This document shows, in pieces, positions 7,572 through 16,076 of a stretch of DNA of 64,000 nt. Made by a program: the position numbers and the translations under genes. Position 1 is the stretch's first letter, and each line of letters opens with the position of its first letter. Below the pieces are notes generated by a model. It ran no database searches. It worked only from the letters and a program-made list of their open reading frames with translations, and was not told the origin of the DNA. The stretch comes from Chloroflexota bacterium (GTDB taxonomy: Bacteria; Chloroflexota; Dehalococcoidia; FW602-bin16): the NCBI GenBank assembly GCA_004297765.1, contig SCTZ01000224.1, positions 1 through 64,000 on the forward strand, written 5' to 3'.

Positions 7572-8030
7572 TCATTCTTTTGCGATGGCGGCTTGGGCTG
7601 CTTTGGCCGCGCTGGCCTTGGCCGGATTGGGCCCCAGGGCTTTCAAGCGCTCTGTCATCTCGGTGGCGGCCTGGGCGAACTTGGGGCCCTCGGCCGAGGA
7701 CATGTTGAACATCTCCACCCGCTCGCCGCCGATGCCGATCTTGTCCAGTAGCTCTTTCAGATAGTTGGTTCGTCGTCTGGCTCTCAGATTACCTTCCAGG
7801 TAATGACAGTTGCCTTCCAGTCAGCCAGCGACGAAGACGCCATCGGCGCCGCGCTCGAAGGCCCGCAGGATGTGGATCACATCCACTCGGCCGCTGCACG
7901 GCACCTCGATGACCCGGACGTTCGGTGGATACTGCAGGCGCATTGAGCCCGCCAGATCGGCGGCCGCGTACGCGCAGTGATGGCAGGCGAACGCCAGGAT
8001 CTGGGGTTCATACCCGTTCTCGCTCGTCAT
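7572..8030 (-). CDS. mvhD: MvhD-type electron-transfer subunit, predicted selenoprotein (in-frame TGA)
   Basis: This is the small Fe-S subunit that links HdrA to its electron donor in Hdr complexes. The frame starts at 8030 with GGGAG upstream and runs 69 codons (FACHHCAYAAADLAG, then IEVPCSGRVDVIHIL, GADGVFVAG) to a TGA at 7821-7823. It then continues in the same frame for 82 codons with unmistakable family sequence: LEGNCHYLEGNLRARRR, YLKELLDKIG, EMFNMSSAEGPKFA, ending at 7572. The TGA falls exactly where the family has Cys in its G-C-x-x-G-x-C-H-Y motif. A hairpin fitting the bacterial SECIS pattern follows. MvhD/VhuD selenoproteins are known, so I annotate a 152-residue protein with Sec. 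A nonsense mutation is the alternative. Confidence 0.82.
7781..7809 (-). promoter_or_regulatory. SECIS-like hairpin after the mvhD TGA
   Basis: Starting 12 nt after the TGA, ATTACC pairs with GGTAAT around a 5-nt loop TGGAA. A lower stem CTGTC/GAGAG pairs with one G-G mismatch and a CT bulge. The loop starts 23 nt after the TGA and has a G at its second position, as the bacterial SECIS consensus requires. Within mRNA it could recruit SelB. Confidence 0.65.
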
Positions 8031-8049
8031 AAAATCTCCCTCATGAAAA

Positions 8050-11000
8050 CTACGCCAGAATCGCCTCCATCAAAGCGTCGGCCTTGACAGCCACCTGGCT
8101 GTCCTTGTAGTGCATGAGCTGGATGGCCTTGCCGGGGCACTCGGCGACGCAGGTGCCGCAACCCTGGCACTTGGCGACCTCGATCTCCGCCACGCCGTCC
8201 TTGTTGATGAAGGGGACGTGGTATGGGCAGACGCGCACGCAGGTCAGGCAGGAGGCGCACTTCTCCGGCTCCACTCTCGCGACCACGCCGCCGACCTCCA
8301 GGGCCTTCTTGGAGAGCAGGGTCGCCGCGCGCGACGCTGCTGCAGCGGCCTGGGCCACCGCCTCGTCGGCGAATTTCGGATAATGTCCCGTTCCGCAGAG
8401 GAAGATGCCCTCGGAGGAGAAGTCCACCGGGCGCAGCTTGATGTGGGCTTCCAGCAGGAAGCCTTCTTTGGTCACCGGCACCTTGAAGGAGCGAGCTAGC
8501 TCCTCCGTGCCCTCCGACGGCACCAGGGCCGTGGCCAGCACCAGTTGATCGAGATCCAGCTCGATATGATCCTTCAGGATCGGGTCGTTGAAGGACACGC
8601 GCAGCCGACCGTTGGCGTTCTCCACCTGTGGCTTCGATGAATCGTCGTAGCGCACGAAGATGGCGCCGGCCGCGCGAGCCTCGGTGTAGAGCTGCTCACG
8701 GAAGCCGTAGGTTCGCACGTCCTTGGCCAGGACGAAGATGTTGGCGTCGGGGTTCAAGGACCGAATCTTGAGAATGTTCTTCATCGCGGTCGAGCAGCAG
8801 ATGCGGCTGCAGTACCAGGTCTTGTCGGGCTCCGGTCCGACGCACAGGACCATGCCGATGTTCTTGGCGCGTCGGATCTCGTCGGGTGTCTTCTCGATCT
8901 TGTCTTCCAGGTCTTGCATGGTCAGCACCCGCGGGTCCTGTCCCAGCAGATACTCGGAGCCCCGGTACTCGTGGGCGCCGGTGGCCATGATCGTCACGCC
9001 GTGCTCGATCAGGCGCTGGGTGGGATCGTCTACGGAGACCAGCGTGGTCTTGAAGTTGCCCATGAAGCCCTCGGACTTGGAAACGACCATGCCCGTGACG
9101 ACTTCGACTCTGGGATGCTCCAGTACCTTTTTGATAAGGGCGTTCACGTACTCCGTGGCGTTGCCGCCCTGAACGGTGCTGCGCAGCTTGGCCAGATTGC
9201 CGCCCAACTGCTTCTCGCGCTCGACCAGGCAGACCCGGAAGCCCTGATCGGCCAAGTTGAGCGCCGCGGTCATGCCCGCCACGCCGCCGCCGATGACCAG
9301 GGCCTCGTGGTTCAGTCCCAGCTCCATCTTGTGCAGCGGCTCGAGCGTGGCCGAGCGCAGGACGGCCATTTTTACCAGATACTTGGCCTTCTGGGTGGCC
9401 GCCGCGGGCATCTTGGCGTGCACCCAACTGCAGTGCTCGCGGATGTTGGCCATCTCGAAGAGGTAGGGGTTCAGCCCGCCCTCACGGATGGTATCCTGGA
9501 AAAGCGGCTCGTGGGTGCGCGGCGTACAGGAGGCCACCACCACACGGTTGAGCTTGTGCTCGGCGATCTTCTCAGGCATGGCCTTGAGAGAGTCCGCGGA
9601 GCAGGTGTACAAAAGATTTTCGGCGAAGGCCACGTTGGGCAGCGTCTTAGCGTACTCGACGACGTCCTTGACGTCCACGGTGCCGGCGATGTTGCTGCCG
9701 CAGCTACAGATGAAGACGCCGATACGGGGCTCCTCCCCGCTCACGTCTTTCTCGTCGACGTAGGTTTTCTCCTCGACCAGGGTGCCGCGCTCCTCGGCCA
9801 GGAGCTGCATCACGCTGGCCGCGGCGCCGCTGGCCTGGATCACGCTGTCCGGAATATCCTTGGGCTCGCTGAAGGCGCCGCAGACGAAGACGCCCTCGCG
9901 GCTGGTGTCCACCGGGTGGAACGGCTCGGTGTAGCAGAAGCCATGCTCGTTCAGGCGGATGCCGAAGGTGTCCTGCAGGGCATCGGCGCTATTGGTGGGG
10001 ACCAGCCCGACGCTGAGCACCACCAGGTCGAACTCCTCCTCGCGCAGCACGCCGTCCTCGTCCTGGTAGCGGATGAGGATGTTCTTGCTATCGGGCTGCT
10101 CGCGCAGGCGGGAGGGGCGGGAACGAACATATTTGACGCCCTGACCTTTTGCTCGCTCGAAGAAGGCATCGAAGCCCTTGCCGAAGGCGCGCACGTCCAT
10201 CATGAAGATCTGGCACTCCACGCCTGGGATATGATCCTGAGCCAGCATGGCCTCTTTGGTGGCGTACATGCAGCAGACCGAGGAACAGTACTTGTGGTCC
10301 TGATCGCGCGAGCCCACGCACTGCAGGAAGGCGATGCGCTTGGGCTCTTTGTGGTCCGAGCCGCGCACTACGTGGCCCTGGGTGGGGCCGGAGGCGCTGA
10401 GCAGACGCTCGAACTGGAGCGCCGTGACCACGTTGGCATAGCGACCGAAGCCGAACTCCTCGGAAAGAGAAGCATCGTAGACCTCGAAGCCGGGGGCCAG
10501 CACCACGGCGCCGACCTTGAGCTCCTCGGTGCGGTAGTAGTCGTCGTGATCCACGGCCTTGGCCAGGCAGACCCGCACGCACTCGTAGCATTCCGAGCAA
10601 ACGCCGCAACTCAGGCAGCGCTTGGCCTCGGCCACGGCAGCCTCCTCGTCCAGCCCCAGCTCCACCTCGCGGAAGTTGGAGCGGCGCTCCTCCGGCGAGA
10701 GGCGGGCCATGCTGGGGCGCCGGCCGCTCTGGAGCTTGCCGTTCAGGGCGTCCATGGCTAGCTCTTCGGCGTCCATCTTGACCGTGGGCAGGGCCGCCGC
10801 GTCCGGCAGGTTCAGGGGCAGCCCCTGGAGATAGCGGTCCATAGAGACGGCCGCGCGGTGTCCCGCGCCGACCGCATCGACGATGTAGGCGGTGCCGGTG
10901 ACGGCGTCACCCCCGGCGAAGATGCCGGGCAGGTTGGTAGCCAAGGTCTCGGGGTTGACCTCGATGGTGCCACGCTTGCCGAGTAGCTCGCTGGGAACGC

Positions 11001-12507
11001 CGGTGGCGTCCACGCTCTGGTTGACGGCCAGGATGATCATATCGGCCAGAACCGAGAACTCCGAGCCGGCCACGGGCACGGGACGGCGTCGTCCGGAGGC
11101 GTCGGGCTCGCCCAGCTCCACCTTCTGGCAGACCAGGGAGCCCGCGTTGCCCTGGCTATCGGTGAGGATCTGGACCGGAAGGGCCTGGAAGAGAAGCTTC
11201 ACGCCTTCTTCCTCCATCTCGTCAACCTCCCAGGCGTCGCCGGGCATCTCCTGGCGGGAGCGCCGGTAGGCCAGAGTGACCTCTTTCGCGCCCAGGCGAA
11301 TTGCCACGCGGGCGGCGTCCAGGGCCGTGTTGCCGCCGCCGACCACCACGACCTTGTCGGGCACGGTCCTGCGGGTGCCCAGAGCCGTCTCTCGTAGGAA
11401 GTCGATGGCTCCCACCACGCCCTTGGCGTTGTCGCCGTCCACGCCCAGCCGCTGGCTGACGTGGGCGCCGATAGCCAGGAAGATCGCTTTGTATCCCTCC
11501 TGGCGCAGACTGTCGAGTGTAAAATCCACACCCAGGCGGCTGTTCAGCCGCAGATCCACGCCATAGGCGCAGATTTCTTGCACTTCACGCCGGACGTGGT
11601 CCTTGGGCAGACGGTGCTCCGGCACGCCCACGGAGAGCATGCCGCCGGCCACTGGCAGAGCCTCGAAGACCGTCACGGGATAGCCCTTGCGAGCCAGGTC
11701 CTGCGCGGCGGCCATGCCGGCCGGCCCGCCGCCGATAATGGCGACTTTGTCCTGTTTCGTCTTCGGAACGGCTGTGGGCAGAGGAAGCTGATTCTTGTGG
11801 GAGAAATCAGAGACAAACCGCTTGAGGTGCATGATATCGATGGGCTCGTCCAGGAGCCCGCGATTGCAGTTCAGCTCGCAGCGGTGGTTGCAGACGCGCC
11901 CGCAGGCTGAGGCAAAAGGCATGCGATCCTTGACTACCCGGATGGCGTCCTCGAAGCGGCGCTCGCCGATTAGAGCCACGTAGCCCTGCACGCTGATGCC
12001 GGCGCGGCAGTTCGCTTTGCAGGGGGCGGTGCCTTTCTTCTCGATGGAGAAGGCGTTCGGCACGGCCTGGGGGTAGAGCTTATACGCTGCCTTGCGCTGC
12101 TCAAGCCCGGCGTTGAACTTGTTGGTGACTGGAACAGGGCAGACCCGCGCGCACTCGCCGCAGGCGGTGCACTTATCGGGGTCGATAAAGCGCGGCTTGC
12201 GCTCGATGGTGACTGTGAAGTTGCCGGCCTCGCCGCTGATGGACTTGACCGTCGTGTTGGTCAGGATGTCGATGTTGAGGTGCCGGCCGCACTCCACGAG
12301 ACGCGGCGACATGGTGCACATGGCGCAGTCCAGCGTGGGGAAGGTCTTGTCCAATTGGGCCATCTTGCCGCCGATGGCCGGCGACTCCTCGACCATGTAG
12401 ACCTTCAGCCCGGAATCGGCCATATCCAGCGCGGCTTGCATACCCGCGATACCGCCGCCGACTACTAACGCTGCACCAACCTTCGCGTGGCTCTTGTCGT
12501 CGTTCAT
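8050..12507 (-). CDS. hdrA: Giant HdrA-type flavoprotein with inserted NfnB/GltD-like module
   Basis: At 1485 residues this is over twice the usual HdrA length. Order of parts: HdrA N-terminal FAD fold (VVGGGIAGMQAALDMADSG) and PTLDCAMCTMSPRLVECG; ferredoxin CTACGECARVCP near 115; a GltD/NfnB-like block from about 160 to 600 with APCKANCRAG, a second FAD motif IIGGGPAGMAAAQDLARKG and an NAD(P)H motif VVGGGNTALDAARVA; CLSCGVCSECYECVRVC and the HdrA core YCSSVCCMYATKEA; a second HdrA-like unit with ICSCGSNIAGTVD, VIGGGVAGMTAALNLA and YCSRICCSTAMKNI; and a C-terminal double ferredoxin. HdrA is the electron-bifurcating flavoprotein of Hdr complexes; the insert suggests direct NAD(P)H use. The start at 12507 has GAGGAAG upstream. 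Confidence 0.88.
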   Translation of the reverse strand: MNDDKSHAKVGAALVVGGGIAGMQAALDMADSGLKVYMVEESPAIGGKMAQLDKTFPTLDCAMCTMSPRLVECGRHLNIDILTNTTVKSISGEAGNFTVTIERKPRFIDPDKCTACGECARVCPVPVTNKFNAGLEQRKAAYKLYPQAVPNAFSIEKKGTAPCKANCRAGISVQGYVALIGERRFEDAIRVVKDRMPFASACGRVCNHRCELNCNRGLLDEPIDIMHLKRFVSDFSHKNQLPLPTAVPKTKQDKVAIIGGGPAGMAAAQDLARKGYPVTVFEALPVAGGMLSVGVPEHRLPKDHVRREVQEICAYGVDLRLNSRLGVDFTLDSLRQEGYKAIFLAIGAHVSQRLGVDGDNAKGVVGAIDFLRETALGTRRTVPDKVVVVGGGNTALDAARVAIRLGAKEVTLAYRRSRQEMPGDAWEVDEMEEEGVKLLFQALPVQILTDSQGNAGSLVCQKVELGEPDASGRRRPVPVAGSEFSVLADMIILAVNQSVDATGVPSELLGKRGTIEVNPETLATNLPGIFAGGDAVTGTAYIVDAVGAGHRAAVSMDRYLQGLPLNLPDAAALPTVKMDAEELAMDALNGKLQSGRRPSMARLSPEERRSNFREVELGLDEEAAVAEAKRCLSCGVCSECYECVRVCLAKAVDHDDYYRTEELKVGAVVLAPGFEVYDASLSEEFGFGRYANVVTALQFERLLSASGPTQGHVVRGSDHKEPKRIAFLQCVGSRDQDHKYCSSVCCMYATKEAMLAQDHIPGVECQIFMMDVRAFGKGFDAFFERAKGQGVKYVRSRPSRLREQPDSKNILIRYQDEDGVLREEEFDLVVLSVGLVPTNSADALQDTFGIRLNEHGFCYTEPFHPVDTSREGVFVCGAFSEPKDIPDSVIQASGAAASVMQLLAEERGTLVEEKTYVDEKDVSGEEPRIGVFICSCGSNIAGTVDVKDVVEYAKTLPNVAFAENLLYTCSADSLKAMPEKIAEHKLNRVVVASCTPRTHEPLFQDTIREGGLNPYLFEMANIREHCSWVHAKMPAAATQKAKYLVKMAVLRSATLEPLHKMELGLNHEALVIGGGVAGMTAALNLADQGFRVCLVEREKQLGGNLAKLRSTVQGGNATEYVNALIKKVLEHPRVEVVTGMVVSKSEGFMGNFKTTLVSVDDPTQRLIEHGVTIMATGAHEYRGSEYLLGQDPRVLTMQDLEDKIEKTPDEIRRAKNIGMVLCVGPEPDKTWYCSRICCSTAMKNILKIRSLNPDANIFVLAKDVRTYGFREQLYTEARAAGAIFVRYDDSSKPQVENANGRLRVSFNDPILKDHIELDLDQLVLATALVPSEGTEELARSFKVPVTKEGFLLEAHIKLRPVDFSSEGIFLCGTGHYPKFADEAVAQAAAAASRAATLLSKKALEVGGVVARVEPEKCASCLTCVRVCPYHVPFINKDGVAEIEVAKCQGCGTCVAECPGKAIQLMHYKDSQVAVKADALMEAILA

Positions 12508-12528
12508 TGCTTCCTCGCTCTCAAACAA

Positions 12529-12633
12529 CGAGACAGGCGAAAAGGGAAAAAGGCGAAAAGGCGAACAGGGAGGATACGGATTCGGCGTTCCCTCCTCTTC
12601 CCCTTTTTCCCTCTTGCCCTTTTCCCTGTCTCG
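12529..12633. repeat. Purine-rich palindrome in the hdrA leader
   Basis: CGAGACAGG at 12529 pairs with CCTGTCTCG ending at 12633. Between them the left half is a run of GGYGAAAAGG/GGGAAAAAGG units and the right half is its imperfect complement. A related palindrome lies at 15961-16060, so this is a dispersed family. In mRNA it would fold just upstream of the hdrA start. Confidence 0.7.
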
Positions 12634-12858
12634 GCGCTTGACAGAAATAGGCTATCGAATTACCAACCTTCCTGGAAAGCTGAATCGAGGTAAACGCATA
12701 GCGGGGGCCGGATGAACTGGTGACCCTGGTTCTGGGAGTAATTGGTGGCCTGGAGCGCCGACGCTGGCTGCTCCGGCTAAAAGAAGAACGAAGGGCGAAC
12801 ATTACATCGCTTTTCGTCAGATTAATGGGACAAACTCACGCGTGACCCAGCGAACTCC

Positions 12859-12887
12859 ATTGTATCGTATCGAGGACGGATTGTCCA
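12859..12887 (-). promoter_or_regulatory. Sigma-70-type promoter of the hdrA-mvhD-metVF-hdrCB operon
   Basis: Read leftward: TGGACA, 17 nt, TACAAT; each box is 5 of 6 to consensus. Transcription would begin near 12852, leaving a leader of about 345 nt that contains the purine-rich palindrome. No other good promoter is seen before hdrA. Confidence 0.55.
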
Positions 12888-12923
12888 TAGTTTGGTTGAC
12901 TGGCTTGCTACGAACACGGACGG

Positions 12924-12990
12924 TTTGGATCACGAAGCCGTTTGGACCGCGAAGCACGCGAAAGGGAGGCGCGAAAGAGCGCGAAAATGG
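12924..12990 (+). repeat. Left inverted repeat of the GxxExxY element
   Basis: A degenerate repeat with two tandem TTTGGATCRCGAAG units followed by CACGCGAAAGG and GCGCGAAAGAGCGCGAAAA. It is the inverted counterpart of 13493-13560 and is closely related to copies at 16958-17093 and 22330-22378. The open frame upstream of the GxxExxY start reads through it as a charged Arg/Glu/Lys tract. Confidence 0.75.
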
Positions 12991-13028
12991 GGGGGCGGGG
13001 GTGGCTCGGCATGTGGAGGTGCCGCCGG

Positions 13029-13436
13029 ATGGCCAATGGGTATTCGCACAAAGGACATAACTTCGAGCGGTTGTCCTTCCAGGTTCTGGGCGCCTGCATC
13101 GATGTTCAAAGGCAGCTCGGACGGCATTGCATGGAGGTCGACTATCAGCGGGCGCTGGAGTTGGCGTTGCCCAAGCGAGCTCTTCAGATCGAGCGCGAGG
13201 TCGAGATCCCGATCGCGTACGACGGCGTCGTCGTGACCAAGCGGCGCGTGGATTTCGTCGTGTCGGACGACACCGGTGAGTTGCTTCTGGAAACCAAAGC
13301 CCGGACCGCCATCCTCCCTGAAGACGTGGAGCAATGCCTACTCTATCTGCGTCAGGGCGGATACCGCCTGTGCCTGCTGGTCAACTTCGGTGAGAAGCCT
13401 CTCGGCGTTCGACGCCTGGTGCATTCGTCGTCATAG
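13029..13436 (+). CDS. GxxExxY family protein (predicted PD-(D/E)XK fold)
   Basis: This 135-residue protein shows the GxxExxY family sequence: HNFERLSFQVLGACIDVQRQ, GRHCMEVDYQRALELAL, the core RRVDFVVSDDTGELLLETKA and EQCLLYLRQGGYRLCLLVNFG. The D-x(n)-E-x-K arrangement in VDFVV...LLLETKA matches the PD-(D/E)XK nuclease-like core; a biochemical role is not established. The ATG at 13029 has a strong site GGAGGT 8 nt upstream, which beats an ATG at 12942 that would translate the repeat. It is flanked on both sides by inverted copies of a dispersed repeat, so it looks like the cargo or driver of a small mobile-type unit. Confidence 0.8.
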   Translation: MANGYSHKGHNFERLSFQVLGACIDVQRQLGRHCMEVDYQRALELALPKRALQIEREVEIPIAYDGVVVTKRRVDFVVSDDTGELLLETKARTAILPEDVEQCLLYLRQGGYRLCLLVNFGEKPLGVRRLVHSSS

Positions 13437-13492
13437 CCCCAACCTCGATGCCCGCACAGCCGAGAGTGAATGCTCCCAAACCACCGTATATC

Positions 13493-13560
13493 CGTCTTTC
13501 GCGTCTTTTCGCGCTCCCCTTTCGCGCGCTTCGCGATCCAAACGACCTCGCGATCCAAAC
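13493..13560 (-). repeat. Right inverted repeat of the GxxExxY element
   Basis: The complement starts with two tandem TTTGGATCGCGA units, then AGCGCGCGAAAGGGG and AGCGCGAAAAGACGCGAAAG. It matches the left repeat base for base over most of about 66 nt, in inverted orientation. The whole unit spans about 12924-13560. Confidence 0.75.
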
Positions 13561-13603
13561 ATACTTCCCGCCCCGAACATTCCTAACCCCCGCCCCCCCT
13601 CGC

Positions 13604-14110
13604 CTAGTAGGAGCCCCCTCCACCGGACTCCGCCGACGGTGTGGCGGGCGGAACCACGAACCAGACGTCGCCGATGCCGTGTCCGTTGGTGTCGCCGGGC
13701 TTGGTGTCTCTGAACCAGTAGTAGAGCGGCATACGGTTATACGTAACCTGCGCCATGCCGTCCTTTCGCACGGTTGTTCCCAGTGTTCCCGGCAGGCCGT
13801 CCGGCGCTACCGGGTCGCCAGAGGCGGCGATCAGGGGCGGCCAGTTCTGCGCGCACTGGTCGTAGCAGTTGCTGACATTGGGCTGGTCCTTGGCAAACAC
13901 GTAGAGCGTCATGCCTTTGGCATCGGTGAGGTAGGTGCCAAGCTTGGCGTCGGTGGCGGTCATGACGATCGGCTCAGAGGCTGAAGGCTGATTGGCTGCA
14001 TCTGCTGGTTGCGTCTTGTTCTCAGTTTTCGTTTGGTTTGCGAAGGCGCTGCAGCCTGCGAGCACGAGCGGGACAAAGGCAAACAAGAAGAGTAGTTTCA
14101 GGTGATGCAT
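13604..14110 (-). CDS. Lipoprotein with COG4315-type secreted repeat
   Basis: This 168-residue predicted lipoprotein has a signal peptide ending in the lipobox LAGC (Cys 20), then a Thr/Gln/Ala-rich linker. The folded part holds two short repeats of the 'secreted repeat of unknown function' family (Lipoprotein_15): GTYLTDAKGMTLYVFAKDQ with NCYDQCAQNWPPL, and a second unit VTYNRMPLYYWFRDTKPGD with GDVWFVV. The function of the family is unknown; the two Cys of CYDQC may form a disulfide. The start has AAGGAG 8 nt upstream. It stands alone, leftward, upstream of the ndh gene. Confidence 0.85.
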   Translation of the reverse strand: MHHLKLLFLFAFVPLVLAGCSAFANQTKTENKTQPADAANQPSASEPIVMTATDAKLGTYLTDAKGMTLYVFAKDQPNVSNCYDQCAQNWPPLIAASGDPVAPDGLPGTLGTTVRKDGMAQVTYNRMPLYYWFRDTKPGDTNGHGIGDVWFVVPPATPSAESGGGGSY

Positions 14111-14267
14111 CGGGATTCTCCTTCTGCTCGGTCGCCGCGATCGGCGAGCCCCGGGCAGCTCACTGTTGATGAGTACTGCGTATATCGGACCGTATTCATC
14201 TTGTTACGTTTGCACTAAATGTGCCAAGCGTTGCCAGGGATGATCGTCTAGGACCAGGTGGGACCCG

Positions 14268-15575
14268 TCACTGCGGTTTCTGCCAACTATCGGCAGGATT
14301 CTCGGATGAATGAGGGACTGTCCGGGGCATCGACGGCAGAATCAGCCGCACCACCCTTTCGAAGAAGAAGTAGTCCCACGCCCAGCTCAGCATCACCACC
14401 AGGCGCTGGCGGAAGCCGATCAGTTGGACCAGGTGGACGAGTAGCCAGACGACCCAGGCGGGAAAGCCGGTGAAGGTGCGCCCGCCGATCTGAGCTACGG
14501 CGGCGTTGCGGCCGATGGTGGCCATCATGCCGTGCTCCTTGTAGCGGAATGGCAGCGGCTCTTGACCATTGATCTGGCGGAGGATATTGCGCGCAGCCGT
14601 CTCGCCTTGCTGCATGGCCACTGGGGCGACCATGGGCAGGGGCTTTCCGTCTTGCTCGACGTAGGCCAGGTCTCCCACCACGTAGACCTCGGGGTGCTCG
14701 GGCAACTGGAGGGTGGGCAGAACGGCTACCCGCCCGTTGCGTGCCATGGGCAAGCCCCAGTTCTCGGCCGCGGGATCTCCGCGCACGCCGGCCGTCCAGA
14801 TGACGGTCTCGGTGGGGATGATCGTGCCGTCTTTCAGGTGTACTGTCTCGGGCGTGATCCTGGTCACGGCCGCTCGCAGGCGCACGTCCACGCCCATGGC
14901 GCGGAGGCGCCTTGGAGCGTAGTCGCGCAGGCTCTGGGGCAGGCCGGCCAGGAGTCCTTCCGAGGCCTCCACCACGAGGACGCGCACCTCGCGGAAGTCC
15001 AGCATGGGGTAGTCGCTCTTGATCGGGCCGTACAGGAGCTCGGCCAGAGCACCCGCAAACTCAGCGCCGGTCGGCCCGCCGCCGACGATGGTGAAGGTGA
15101 GCAGGCGTCGACGGCGCTCGGCGTCGGGCTCGCGCACAGCATGTTCGAGCGATTCCAGGATGTGGTTGCGCAGGACGATGCCCTGGTCCACCGACTTGAG
15201 CGGCAGGCTGTATTCGGCCGCGCCCGGGATGCCGAAGACGTGGGAGACGCTTCCCAGAGCCAGGATCAGGTAGTCGTAGACAAGCGGCGGACCGTCACAT
15301 AGCACCCTGTGCCCCGGAAGGTCCAGATCCTGCACGTTGGCCAGGACGAACCGCGCGCGTGGGTGACCGCGCAGGATGCTGCGCACCGGGTAGGCGATCT
15401 CCTCGGGCTCCAGCTCTGCAGCGGCCACCTGGTAAAGCAGCGGCAGGAAGGTGTGGTAGTTGTGGCGGTCCGCCAGCAGCAGCTCGACGGGCGCCCGGGC
15501 CAGGGTCCGCAGGGACCACAGACCTCCGAAGCCTGCACCGACGACGACTACGCGGGGAGGGTTGGCTGCTGTCAT
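14268..15575 (-). CDS. ndh: Type II NADH dehydrogenase (NDH-2 family)
   Basis: This 435-residue flavoprotein passes electrons from NADH to quinone without pumping protons. It has an FAD Rossmann motif [17 protein letters not shown] at the N-terminus, [10 protein letters not shown], an NADH motif [19 protein letters not shown] near 165, and VYVVGDLAY for the second FAD contact. The C-terminal hydrophobic stretch [18 protein letters not shown], typical of NDH-2, should anchor it to the inner membrane face. Its start overlaps the stop of the DUF488 gene. Presence of NDH-2 implies a quinone pool, and so a respiratory option beside C1 metabolism. Confidence 0.9.
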   Translation of the reverse strand: MTAANPPRVVVVGAGFGGLWSLRTLARAPVELLLADRHNYHTFLPLLYQVAAAELEPEEIAYPVRSILRGHPRARFVLANVQDLDLPGHRVLCDGPPLVYDYLILALGSVSHVFGIPGAAEYSLPLKSVDQGIVLRNHILESLEHAVREPDAERRRRLLTFTIVGGGPTGAEFAGALAELLYGPIKSDYPMLDFREVRVLVVEASEGLLAGLPQSLRDYAPRRLRAMGVDVRLRAAVTRITPETVHLKDGTIIPTETVIWTAGVRGDPAAENWGLPMARNGRVAVLPTLQLPEHPEVYVVGDLAYVEQDGKPLPMVAPVAMQQGETAARNILRQINGQEPLPFRYKEHGMMATIGRNAAVAQIGGRTFTGFPAWVVWLLVHLVQLIGFRQRLVVMLSWAWDYFFFERVVRLILPSMPRTVPHSSENPADSWQKPQ

Positions 15576-15928
15576 GGGCTGCTCTGCCGCTGCTCCACGT
15601 AATCTCTCAACACCACGGCACCGTTGTGTTCCGTATCGCGGGCGCTGTAGAGCAAGGTGACGTTATCCCGGCGGGCGGCCTCCGCGATGGGTTGCCAGGC
15701 TTCGGGCTTCTCGTCTAACTCCTGAACGTAGCGGCGCCGGAACTTCTCCCAGCGGGACGGGTCATGGTGGAACCAGCGGCGCAGCTCGGTGCTGGGGGCC
15801 GCTTCTTTGAGCCACCCATCCAGGCGCAATTCCTCCTTCCTGAAGCCCCGCGGCCACAGCCGCTCCACCAGAAACCGCCTCCCATCCTCGGATGCCTCTG
15901 GCTCGTAAACGCGTTTAGTTCGAATCAT
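15572..15928 (-). CDS. DUF488 family protein
   Basis: This 118-residue protein matches the short DUF488 (YeaO-like) family: [20 protein letters not shown], the [16 protein letters not shown] segment and a C-terminal [19 protein letters not shown]. The function is unknown; the family is widespread in bacteria. The ATG at 15928 is preceded by GGAG; a longer frame upstream has no homology. It overlaps ndh by 4 nt (ATGA), so the two are co-translated. Confidence 0.85.
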   Translation of the reverse strand: MIRTKRVYEPEASEDGRRFLVERLWPRGFRKEELRLDGWLKEAAPSTELRRWFHHDPSRWEKFRRRYVQELDEKPEAWQPIAEAARRDNVTLLYSARDTEHNGAVVLRDYVEQRQSSP

Positions 15929-15960
15929 GCTGACTCCTACGGAGCGCGGGAGGGGCAAAC

Positions 15961-16060
15961 GGGGGAGGGGAAAAAGGTGAAAAGCAAGAAAAGGTGAAAA
16001 GGAAGGGCACGAGACCGTATCTTCCCTTTTCGCCTTTTCACCTCTTTCCCTTTTCCCCCC
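15961..16060. repeat. Purine-rich palindrome, second copy
   Basis: Left arm (about 15961-16007) is made of GGGGAAAAAGG, GTGAAAAG and GGTGAAAAGG units. The right arm (16021-16060) is their imperfect complement. It has the same architecture and core words as 12529-12633. It lies between the ComA-like gene and the DUF488 gene. Confidence 0.7.
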
Positions 16061-16076
16061 TTCACCTCGCGGACCG

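Noticed and set aside
8914-10761. Long rightward open frame of 615 codons
   Set aside because: It is antisense to hdrA, has high His/Gly/Ala content typical of a GC-rich antisense frame and shows no family motif.
12942-13028. Longer N-terminus for the GxxExxY protein
   Set aside because: It would translate the dispersed repeat; the ATG at 13029 has a strong ribosome site.
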